In this document: positions 1 to 6,010 of the stretch, piece by piece
Layout: each line of letters starts with the position of its first letter
Position numbering within the stretch: the first letter of the stretch is position 1
Assembly (NCBI GenBank): GCA_964626015.1
Contig: CAZVCC010000083.1
Span: 1 to 9,132, forward strand
Direction of reading: 5' to 3'
Origin: CAIKZJ01 sp964626015
GTDB lineage: Bacteria; Bacteroidota; Ignavibacteria; Tepidaquicellales; Tepidaquicellaceae
DNA length: 9,132 nt
Translations under genes and position numbers: made by a program
Notes under the pieces: model-generated
Databases searched by the model: none
What the model was told of the DNA's origin: nothing
Seen by the model: only the letters and a program-made list of their open reading frames with translations

Positions 1-61
1 AGTTTCTTAGAAGTTGATAGTTGATGGAAAGAGAAAGAGCTTGGAGAATTCAAGAGATTGG

Positions 62-120
62 CACACAGATTTACACGGAAAGAAACTGATTCGCTCAGAT
101 TAAGAAAGGTTTATACAGAG
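62..120. repeat. degenerate 10-bp periodic repeat
   Basis: A short core resembling CAGAT recurs almost exactly every 10 bp: CAGAT at 66, CGGAA at 76, CTGAT at 86, CAGAT at 96, a decayed copy at 106 and CAGAG at 116. The G at the third core position is kept in all six. Further CAGA cores at 134 and 147 are out of phase. From memory, runs like ACACAGATTTACACGG occur as degenerate intergenic filler in many environmental bacterial genomes, but I cannot name the family or its function. Positions 1-206 otherwise hold only a terminator; I see no convincing gene there. Confidence 0.5.
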
Positions 121-159
121 TACTTACTAAGGACAGAAAAGAATGACAGAGGGGTAAAA

Positions 160-189
160 CGCAGCGCCGGTGAGACGCTGCGGATTTTT
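160..189. terminator. hairpin terminator, probably bidirectional
   Basis: A perfect 7-bp GC-rich stem, CGCAGCG (160-166) with CGCTGCG (176-182), encloses a 9-nt loop. On the plus strand it is followed by five Ts (185-189). On the minus strand it is followed by four Ts (complement of 156-159). It begins 24 nt past the stop codon of the minus-strand secreted-protein gene, the right place to end that transcript. The plus-strand T run suggests it could also stop transcription entering from the left. The short minus-strand U tract makes its strength uncertain. Confidence 0.7.
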
Positions 190-206
190 GGTTTTCTGAT
201 TTAAAA

Positions 207-1262
207 TTATTTTAGCAATGTCATGCGTATGGTTTCGGTGGAGTTGTTTGTATGCATTCTGCAGAAATAAGTCCCGCTTGAAAATCTTTCTGCATTCCAT
301 GAAACCTGATAAGTACCAGAATTAATGTTTTCGTTAACGAGCAGGTCTACTTCTTTTCCGTTAATGTCGTAAACAGAAATTCTTACGGCTGAGGATTTTG
401 GTACGCTGAATTTAATGTTAGTAACGGGATTAAAGGGATTCGGGAAATTCTGCTGAATTGAGAATGACAATGGTGTTTCAGATGAAATATTCCGAATACC
501 TGTTGCAGGATTTTCAAGTTCATACTTATTGCCCGGAACTGAGAATGAAAGCGGGAATCCGAGTCCGCTGAGGTCAACGTTAACAGAAGGGGTAACCCTC
601 TTTATCATCCAGACACCTGAAGCAAACCATGTAGTATCGGGACGTTCAACGATTGGGATTTCAAAAATAAGAACTCTTATGTATAAGCCTGTTGTAGTTA
701 CGAATCTTTTTGCGTTTTCATAGGTACCGTTTACGGTGTTTACAGTCTGGTCGTTTAATCTTTTAGCTTTATACTTAAATCTTAGGGGTGCTGAAATAGT
801 ATCGAATGAAACGGTTGTATCTTTTTGTATAAGAGTATATTCACTGTTGACGGTTTGTGCAAAGCGATAAACGTTGTACCAATTACGAAGACTTGCAAGA
901 AAGCCCCCTATACCGGGAAAAGGAATAATGCTTGTATCGAGGGTAGCAAATAAGAATTCCCATCCGTTTGTTCCATCGAAATTGTAATAAGCGGTGTCGT
1001 TGTAAGGAGCGGGTTGATTAAAAGAAGTCAGGAAATCTTTCTTCCATACGATGCTTGCCAGCTTACCTGAGTAATTTTGCACAACGGCGAAAGAATCTAT
1101 TCTGTAGGTAGCAAGGTTTGTCATAGGGTTGTTAAGCGAATCGAGGGGTGTGTTTTTATAGTACCATTTATACCCCGTTGCCGCAGGAAAATATGTGGAA
1201 GCATTCTGTGCATAAGCACAAGCGCTAATAAAAAGCAATAACATTATTAATAACTTCTTCAT
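207..1262 (-). CDS. secreted protein with type IX secretion C-terminal sorting domain
   Basis: A 351-residue exported protein of unknown function. The N-terminus is a classic signal peptide (MKKLLIMLLLFISACAYA) with a likely signal peptidase I site after AYA (A18/Q19). ISAC at 12-15 also fits a lipobox, so lipoprotein processing at C15 is possible. Mature residues 20-265 are rich in Tyr, Trp, Phe and Thr and open with YFPAATGYKWYY, similar in style to secreted beta-rich proteins of Ignavibacteria; I see no catalytic motif. Residues 267-351 are a type A T9SS sorting domain: QNFPNPFNPVT near 271-281, then VRISVYDINGKEV, SGTYQVSWNA and SSGTYFCRM, ending in TLLK. In this family the domain is recognised by the T9SS machinery in the outer membrane, and the protein is released or anchored on the surface. 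The gene stands alone, divergent from the ABC operon. The ATG is preceded by an AT-rich leader without a Shine-Dalgarno site. The sorting-domain call is firm; the role is unknown. Confidence 0.88.
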   Translation of the reverse strand: MKKLLIMLLLFISACAYAQNASTYFPAATGYKWYYKNTPLDSLNNPMTNLATYRIDSFAVVQNYSGKLASIVWKKDFLTSFNQPAPYNDTAYYNFDGTNGWEFLFATLDTSIIPFPGIGGFLASLRNWYNVYRFAQTVNSEYTLIQKDTTVSFDTISAPLRFKYKAKRLNDQTVNTVNGTYENAKRFVTTTGLYIRVLIFEIPIVERPDTTWFASGVWMIKRVTPSVNVDLSGLGFPLSFSVPGNKYELENPATGIRNISSETPLSFSIQQNFPNPFNPVTNIKFSVPKSSAVRISVYDINGKEVDLLVNENINSGTYQVSWNAERFSSGTYFCRMHTNNSTETIRMTLLK

Positions 1263-1277
1263 AAAATTTTTATTTAG

Positions 1278-1335
1278 TCAAATATTGTATGTTTATTCAA
1301 ATAAAATCAAATATTGTATGTTTATTTAAATAAAA
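1278..1335. repeat. 29-bp tandem duplication in the divergent promoter region
   Basis: Two adjacent 29-bp units (1278-1306 and 1307-1335) share 28 of 29 bases, the only difference being C1298 versus T1327. Each contains TCAAATATTGTATG followed by an AT-rich palindromic part. In the second unit the sequence TTTATTTAAATAAA (1321-1334) is a perfect 14-bp palindrome; the C in the first unit breaks it. The array begins 16 bp upstream of the minus-strand start codon and ends 86 bp before the ABC ATPase start, so it could affect either gene. Confidence 0.85.
1279..1311 (-). promoter_or_regulatory. candidate Bacteroidota-type promoter for the secreted-protein gene
   Basis: Read on the minus strand, TTTG (complement of 1308-1311) is followed after 21 nt by AATATTTG (complement of 1279-1286). 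This is one mismatch from the Bacteroidota -7 element TAnnTTTG, and the spacing is close to that reported for the -33/-7 pair. The -33 element lies in one 29-bp repeat unit and the -7 element in the other. The predicted leader is only about 10-16 nt. This rests on pattern matching alone. Confidence 0.4.
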
Positions 1336-1387
1336 CAATACTTAAAATCAAAAGGTTACATCTGTAGAAATTATTCACGGTTGTAAA

Positions 1388-1416
1388 GTGTTAATAAATA
1401 TGTAACAAATTAACAC
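1388..1416 (+). promoter_or_regulatory. inverted repeat just upstream of the ABC ATPase start
   Basis: GTGTTAAT (1388-1395) and ATTAACAC (1409-1416) form a perfect 8-bp inverted repeat with a 13-nt spacer, ending 5 nt before the ATG at 1422. It occupies the place where a Shine-Dalgarno site would be, and none is present. A second, longer-range pair, GTTACAT (1355-1361) and ATGTAAC (1400-1406), overlaps it. It could be an operator for the ABC operon or an RNA hairpin limiting translation. In such AT-rich DNA chance is also possible. Confidence 0.35.
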
Positions 1417-1421
1417 ATTAC

Positions 1422-2078
1422 ATGATAAAACTTGAGAACGTAAGCAAAGGATACAACGAAGGAAAGATGTTTCACAAAATCCTCTCAGAAGTAAACCTTG
1501 ATATTAACAAAGGTGAAATAATAATTTTGTATGGGAAGAGCGGCTCGGGAAAATCGACGCTGCTGAATCTGCTGGGCGGGATTGACCTGCCTGATGAGGG
1601 AAGTATATATTTTGAGGATTTAAACGTGACGGGACTGAGCGAGAAGGAAAGGACTTTATTCAGGAGGAAGAGAATAGGGTTTATTTTTCAGTTCTTTAAT
1701 CTGATACCGACTCTGACTGTTGCGGAGAATCTTAAACTGCCGCTTGAACTTAATTCAATTTCTTTTACACGAGTGAAAGAGCTGTTGGATGAGGTGGGAC
1801 TTAAGGAGAGGATGAATGCGTATCCTGACGTGCTTTCGGGCGGTGAGCAGCAGCGCGTGGCAATTGCGCGGGCGCTTATACACAATCCTGATTTTATACT
1901 TGCAGATGAGCCAACGGGGAATCTTGACTTTGAAACGAGCAGACAAATAATTGACTTAATTGACAAGATAGTAAAGCAGCAGGGGAAGACAATGATAATG
2001 GCGACACACAGCAAAGAAGTTATGGGGCTTGCTGACAGGGTGCTTACGCTTAAAGACGGAAAATTTGAAGAGATGTAA
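1422..2078 (+). CDS. ABC transporter ATP-binding protein, LolD/MacB/AttE type
   Basis: A 218-residue ATPase that would power the permease encoded next to it from the cytoplasmic face of the inner membrane. All nucleotide-binding motifs are intact: Walker A GKSGSGKST (38-46), Q-loop Gln90 in FIFQFFNLIPTLT, signature LSGGEQQ (138-144), Walker B ILADEP (159-164), D-loop GNLD (166-169) and switch His196 in MATHS. The pattern FQFFNLIPTLTVAENL together with ADEPTGNLD is typical of the LolD/MacB/FtsE branch, which works with FtsX-fold permeases rather than importers. The length is normal for the branch. The start ATG follows an AT-rich leader without a Shine-Dalgarno site. The stop is 6 nt before the permease ATG, and a lipoprotein follows the permease, so this is the first gene of a three-gene operon. 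The Att name is inferred from that context; LolD and YbbA are close relatives. Confidence 0.93.
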   Translation: MIKLENVSKGYNEGKMFHKILSEVNLDINKGEIIILYGKSGSGKSTLLNLLGGIDLPDEGSIYFEDLNVTGLSEKERTLFRRKRIGFIFQFFNLIPTLTVAENLKLPLELNSISFTRVKELLDEVGLKERMNAYPDVLSGGEQQRVAIARALIHNPDFILADEPTGNLDFETSRQIIDLIDKIVKQQGKTMIMATHSKEVMGLADRVLTLKDGKFEEM

Positions 2079-2084
2079 CAGGTG

Positions 2085-4613
2085 ATGAAAGTAATTCATA
2101 AATCAAGTTTAAGATATATATTCAAACACAAATTGCAGTTCGGGCTTTCGATACTGGGAATTGCAATTGGTGTGGCGATTATAGCTGCGATAGATATTGC
2201 AAACATTAGTACGTCGAAAGCGTTCAACATGTCTCTGAATGCCGTAACGGGCAAAGCAACTCACAGGATAATATCAACTTCAGGAAGCATTCCGGATTCA
2301 CTTTATAAATATTTAAGGATAGAAAAAGGTTTGAAGAATATTGCTCCCGTTATTGAGGACAATATTGTTATCGGGGACAGCACGAAGAAAACGTTTGTAC
2401 TGCTGGGGTTAGACCTTTTTGCCGAGAAGCCGTTCAGGGATTACCTCTCGGAATCGAGCACGGAACTGAAAGGCGGTTTGAAGGATTTTATGGCGAAGCA
2501 GAATTCGGTAGTTCTTTCGGAGGAGAATGCAAGGATTTTAAAGAAGCAGGCGGGAGACACGATAAATGCGAGCGTGAGGGGGAAAAGAACGAGGGTTGTG
2601 GTTGCGGGCGTGATAAGCAATTACGGTAATCCTTCGCAGCTTGAAAATTTAATAGTTGCTGATATTGCAACGGCACAGGAGATGACGGGGAAATTTGGTT
2701 TTATAGATGCTATAGACGTGATTACAGATGAGAATGTAACTGAAGAAACGGTAAAGAGCGCGCTGCCGCAAGGGCTTGAGCTGCAAAGGTCATCGGCAAG
2801 GTCAGACATAGCGGAACAGATGCTAAGCGCTTTTAACGTGAACCTTAACGCGCTGAGCATGCTGGCTTTGATTGTGGGTGTGTTTCTGATATACAATACT
2901 ATGACGTTTTCGGTGGTGCAAAGAAAGAAGGTTCTGGGGATTTACCGTTCGCTTGGTGTGACGGAGAATGAGATTTACAGGCTGATAATAAGCGAAGTGT
3001 TTGCAATAGGTTTGACAGGAACGGTCATTGGATTTTTGCTTGCGATATTTATTTCAAAGAATTTGCTGGTGCTGATAAGCAGGACGATAAACGATTTATA
3101 TTTTGTAGTATCGGTTTCGGAGATAGAGATAACGTGGTTCATAATACTGAAGACGGTAACAGTTGGTGTTGCAGCTTCGATAATTTCAGCGCTGAAGCCG
3201 GCGAGGGAGGCATCGCAATCGAAGCCCGGAGTGACTATGGCAAGGTCGGCGCAGGAAGTCCGCGTGATATCCAAGGTTTACCGTTTTGCAGTTTATGGAA
3301 TACTATGGGGATTGGCGGGAGTAGTTGTGCTTTCGCTGCCTTCGAGAAACGTGTGGCTGAGTTACGGAGGAGTGCTGCCTATAATAATAGGGTTTGCATT
3401 GCTGGCACCTCTTTCGATAAAGATAGCGGATAAGATACTGACTCCCCTTTCGGGAAAAATATTCGGAATAACAGGACGAATATCTTCAAGAAGCATAATA
3501 CAAAACATAAGCAGGACTAACACAGCGATATTTTCATTAAGCATTGCGGTAGCGGCAACGGTGGGAGTGGGAACAATGATAAGCAGCTTCAGGTCAACGG
3601 TAGTAACATGGCTTGAGAACGGGCTGAAGGCAGATTTATACGTATCGCCTCCGACGCTGATTTCAAACAGCAACGAGGCATACATTCCTTATTTTATAAA
3701 GGACAGCATAATGAAAATGTCTGAGGTGAAGAACATTAACTACTACAGCGAGTTTAAGCTGCAACAGGACGGGGATGTTATAAACATACTTGCTTCGGGG
3801 TTTACAGACCCTAATGCGAAAGATTTCAGGCTGAAGAGCGAAGATGAGAACGTAAATGAAAGGTTTAAAAACGGGGAAGTATTGCTGACCGAGCCGTATG
3901 CGTATAAGAATAATCTTTCAGCCGGAGATACTATTAAGCTTAAAACAGATGAGGGGTACAGGAATTTCAGAGTTGCTGGAATTTATTATGACTATTCATC
4001 GGACAAGGGATTTGTGAGTGTTGAATACTCGGTGTTTCAAAAATACTGGAAGAGCACGGGGCTTTCAGGGCTTGCTGTTTTTATTAAAGACGGAGTAGAG
4101 GCGGAAGCAGTGCAGAGCAGGATAAATTCGTTTGCGGGTGAGGATGTGGAATTGATAATAAGGAGCAATAAGAATTTGAGGGAATCGTCTATACAGATAT
4201 TTGACAGAACGTTTATTGTTGCGAATGTACTTCAGCTGCTTGCGGTAATAGTGGCGTTTGTGGGTGTGTTAAGTTCGTTGATGTCGCTACAGCTGGAAAG
4301 AAACAAAGAAATGGGTGTGCTAAGGGCTGTGGGGCTGCTGCCTGCACAGCTTTTCAAGATATCGACACTGCAATCGATACTGATGGGAATAATTTCGGGA
4401 TTGCTTGCATTACCGCTGGGTGCACTGCTGGCATACATTCTTGTTTTCATTATCAACAAAAGGTCGTTTGGCTGGACAATGCAGCTGGCACTTGAGGCGG
4501 GAACGCTTGCGGAGGCGCTACTGCTTTCAGTTGTGGCGGCAGTGCTTGCGGGATTGTATCCCGGGTACAGGATTTCAAAGATATCGCCTTCGACGGCATT
4601 GAGGGAGGAATAG
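2085..4613 (+). CDS. ABC transporter permease with two FtsX domains (fused AttF/AttG-like or YbbP-like)
   Basis: An 842-residue inner-membrane permease. I count ten likely membrane helices: about 17-37, 255-275, 300-325, 348-370, 400-420, 425-447, 479-500, 711-732, 757-790 and 808-828. Two large soluble, MacB-like periplasmic regions lie at about 40-250 and 505-705. Each half has an FtsX domain with a coupling segment: QRKKVLGIYRSLGV in the first, ERNKEMGVLRAVGL in the second. The C-terminus SPSTALREE is the usual FtsX-domain ending. The layout matches two permease subunits in one chain, as in YbbP. In the mechanotransmission model for this family, ATP hydrolysis drives movements of the periplasmic parts rather than classical import. 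ATG 2085 has an AGGTG just before it; GTG 2082 is an in-frame alternative adding one residue. It is coupled to the ATPase upstream and the lipoprotein downstream. The fold is sure; the substrate is unknown, with lipid or lipoprotein a guess from relatives. Confidence 0.9.
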   Translation: MKVIHKSSLRYIFKHKLQFGLSILGIAIGVAIIAAIDIANISTSKAFNMSLNAVTGKATHRIISTSGSIPDSLYKYLRIEKGLKNIAPVIEDNIVIGDSTKKTFVLLGLDLFAEKPFRDYLSESSTELKGGLKDFMAKQNSVVLSEENARILKKQAGDTINASVRGKRTRVVVAGVISNYGNPSQLENLIVADIATAQEMTGKFGFIDAIDVITDENVTEETVKSALPQGLELQRSSARSDIAEQMLSAFNVNLNALSMLALIVGVFLIYNTMTFSVVQRKKVLGIYRSLGVTENEIYRLIISEVFAIGLTGTVIGFLLAIFISKNLLVLISRTINDLYFVVSVSEIEITWFIILKTVTVGVAASIISALKPAREASQSKPGVTMARSAQEVRVISKVYRFAVYGILWGLAGVVVLSLPSRNVWLSYGGVLPIIIGFALLAPLSIKIADKILTPLSGKIFGITGRISSRSIIQNISRTNTAIFSLSIAVAATVGVGTMISSFRSTVVTWLENGLKADLYVSPPTLISNSNEAYIPYFIKDSIMKMSEVKNINYYSEFKLQQDGDVINILASGFTDPNAKDFRLKSEDENVNERFKNGEVLLTEPYAYKNNLSAGDTIKLKTDEGYRNFRVAGIYYDYSSDKGFVSVEYSVFQKYWKSTGLSGLAVFIKDGVEAEAVQSRINSFAGEDVELIIRSNKNLRESSIQIFDRTFIVANVLQLLAVIVAFVGVLSSLMSLQLERNKEMGVLRAVGLLPAQLFKISTLQSILMGIISGLLALPLGALLAYILVFIINKRSFGWTMQLALEAGTLAEALLLSVVAAVLAGLYPGYRISKISPSTALREE
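4604..4608 (+). promoter_or_regulatory. Shine-Dalgarno site for the AttH-like lipoprotein gene
   Basis: GGAGG lies 7 nt before the GTG start at 4616, within the last codons of the permease gene. It is the clearest ribosome binding site in the window. It supports GTG 4616 as the start and translation coupled to the permease. Confidence 0.75.
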
Positions 4614-4615
4614 GG

Positions 4616-5752
4616 GTGAAAGGAATTTTGATTATATTATTATTGAGTTTACTTTTATACTCATGCGGTGATAACGGAAATAAATATGAGGGTAAACAGC
4701 AAAGCGTGGCAAGTGCTATGGGGTCTGCAGATACTACAGGATTTGAGAAAGCAATAAAGGAAAGAAAGTTTATTTTTCCGGATGATAATGGGGCACATCC
4801 AACATTCAGGACAGAGTGGTGGTACTTCACGGGAAACCTTACGAGCAAAGAAGGCAGAAATTTTGGGTATCAGTTTACGGTATTTAGGAATGCGCTTACT
4901 CCTTTGGGACAAGACAGTACGTCCAAATGGAAATCAAATCAAATTTACATGGGACACTTTACTATAACTGATATTGATAAAGAGAAGTTTTATTTTTATG
5001 AAAGATTCAGCAGAGACGGAAACAATTTAGCAGGGGCGGAGACAAAGCCTTTCAGGGTGTGGATAGAGGACTGGGATATAACAGAGACGGGAGCAGGAAA
5101 GTTTGAGTTTCCGAATGTAAGAATAAAAGCAAATGAGAAGGATGTAAATTTGGACTTAGAACTTGTATTAACAAAACCTGTTGTACTGCAAGGGCAGAAT
5201 GGATTAAGTCAGAAGAGTAATGAGTTTGGAAACGCTTCTTATTACTATTCTGCGACAAGAATAGAAACAAAGGGAACGATAAATATAGAAGGCAAAGATA
5301 ACGTAGTTGAGGGCTCGTCCTGGCTGGACAGGGAATGGAGTACGAGTGCGCTGGCGGATTATCAGCAAGGGTGGGACTGGTTTTCACTGCAGCTTGATAA
5401 CAACGTTGAAGTAATGTACTACCAATTAAGGAACAAAGACGGGAGCATTGACAAAACGAGCAAGGGTTCGATTATATTTCCTGATGGTAAAAAGGAAAAT
5501 ATAAGAGCAGATGAGGTGGAACTAAAAGTTACTGATGAATGGAAGAATTCAGACGAGAAATTCTATCCTTCAGGGTGGACGTTGAAAATTCCTTCGAGAG
5601 ATATATCGCTGAAAATAAGACCAGCGATTAAAAATCAGGAGCTTAATGTTTCGGTTAAATACTGGGAGGGTTCTGTAATTATAGAGGGTACTTACAAAGG
5701 GAAAAATATCGCAGGAAGAGGATATACAGAACTTACGGGATACGCAGACTAA
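4616..5752 (+). CDS. AttH/CrtC-family lipoprotein (lipocalin-like, COG5621 type)
   Basis: A 378-residue predicted lipoprotein. The signal segment MKGILIILLLSLLLYSC ends in a lipobox (LYSC) with C17 as the lipidated residue, placing it at a membrane facing the periplasm or outside. Family hallmarks run the whole length: HPTFRTEWWYFTGNL (61-75), YMGHFTITD, GSSWLDREW (233-241), then QQGWDWFSLQLDNNVEVMYYQLR, and near the end YWEGSVIIEGTY and GYTELTGY. These define the AttH/hydroxyneurosporene-dehydratase family, two lipocalin-like beta domains. Automated annotation often calls such proteins carotenoid 1,2-hydratase, but no carotenoid gene is nearby. The operon with an FtsX-type ABC pair points to the AttEFGH arrangement, where AttH is the extracytoplasmic partner. 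Its start is a GTG 2 nt after the permease stop. Family assignment is strong. A role as ligand carrier or binding protein is inferred; a hydrolase label, also used for this family, cannot be excluded. Confidence 0.88.
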   Translation: MKGILIILLLSLLLYSCGDNGNKYEGKQQSVASAMGSADTTGFEKAIKERKFIFPDDNGAHPTFRTEWWYFTGNLTSKEGRNFGYQFTVFRNALTPLGQDSTSKWKSNQIYMGHFTITDIDKEKFYFYERFSRDGNNLAGAETKPFRVWIEDWDITETGAGKFEFPNVRIKANEKDVNLDLELVLTKPVVLQGQNGLSQKSNEFGNASYYYSATRIETKGTINIEGKDNVVEGSSWLDREWSTSALADYQQGWDWFSLQLDNNVEVMYYQLRNKDGSIDKTSKGSIIFPDGKKENIRADEVELKVTDEWKNSDEKFYPSGWTLKIPSRDISLKIRPAIKNQELNVSVKYWEGSVIIEGTYKGKNIAGRGYTELTGYAD

Positions 5753-5759
5753 AGAACCG

Positions 5760-5777
5760 GAACTGACGGATTTGTCA
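5760..5777. promoter_or_regulatory. dyad GAACTGAC-N6-GTCA, copy 1
   Basis: GAACTGAC GGATTT GTCA sits 8 nt after the lipoprotein stop, with TGAC and GTCA as dyad arms. A T7 run (5783-5789) follows 5 nt later, so it might act as a weak terminator for the ABC operon, though a 4-bp stem is poor. A second copy of the same pattern is at 5876-5893. It could instead be a protein-binding site. Confidence 0.35.
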
Positions 5778-5790
5778 CTAACTTTTTTTA

Positions 5791-5834
5791 GGCTAATTTA
5801 AGGCTAATTAGAGGCTAATCAAAGGCTAATTAAG
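5791..5834. repeat. 11-bp tandem array, GGCTAATTAAA-type
   Basis: Four consecutive 11-bp units start with GGCTAAT: 5791-5801, 5802-5812, 5813-5823 and 5824-5834. The first seven bases are identical in all four and the last four vary (TTAA, TAGA, CAAA, TAAG). A decayed continuation follows, GCCGAGT at 5836 and GGCTAAA at 5849. The array lies in the 258-bp spacer between the lipoprotein gene and alanine racemase and codes for nothing visible. One unit is about one helical turn, so equivalent bases face the same side of the DNA. Confidence 0.85.
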
Positions 5835-5875
5835 AGCCGAGTAAACAAGGCTAAAAACAACGCAGATTTTTTTAA

Positions 5876-5895
5876 GAACTGACAAAAATGTCAGT
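5876..5895. promoter_or_regulatory. dyad GAACTGAC-N6-GTCA, copy 2, with perfect hairpin
   Basis: ACTGACA (5878-5884) and TGTCAGT (5889-5895) form a perfect 7-bp inverted repeat around AAAA. It shares the pattern GAACTGAC-N6-GTCA with copy 1, 116 bp upstream on the other side of the 11-bp array. No T run follows on either strand, so it is not a standard terminator. An 8-bp palindrome GGAATTCC (5897-5904) comes next. It lies about 115 bp upstream of the alanine racemase start, a reasonable operator distance. Confidence 0.4.
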
Positions 5896-6010
5896 GGGAA
5901 TTCCGGCAGAAATTGATGGAAATGGATGATTGTATAAGTGCATACCACTTTAAAATTTATTTGCATAATTTAGTAATAAAATTTATCGCAGATAGGAAAA
6001 GACTTATAAA

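Noticed and set aside
24..89. 21-codon open frame at the left end
   Set aside because: It runs into the 10-bp periodic stretch, has no start signals, and a frame of this length is expected by chance.
160..182. Small RNA or transposon end at the GC-rich inverted repeat
   Set aside because: Its position 24 nt after a stop codon and its flanking T runs are better explained as a terminator; no transposase or target duplication is visible.
3134..3433. 99-codon open frame on the plus strand inside the permease gene
   Set aside because: It is a shifted frame of a clearly coding permease region, with a low-complexity, non-family-like protein and no ribosome binding site.
4453..4848. 131-codon minus-strand open frame across the permease-lipoprotein junction
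   Set aside because: It is antisense to two well-supported genes with conserved motifs, and its own product shows no recognisable domain.
4616..5752. True carotenoid 1,2-hydratase (CrtC)
   Set aside because: The family overlap is real, but there are no carotenoid genes nearby, the protein has a lipoprotein signal, and its operon partners are an ABC ATPase and permease.
5791..5834. CRISPR array
   Set aside because: The 11-bp units are contiguous with no unique spacers, and no cas gene is present. The same holds for the arrays at 7232-7286 and 1278-1335.
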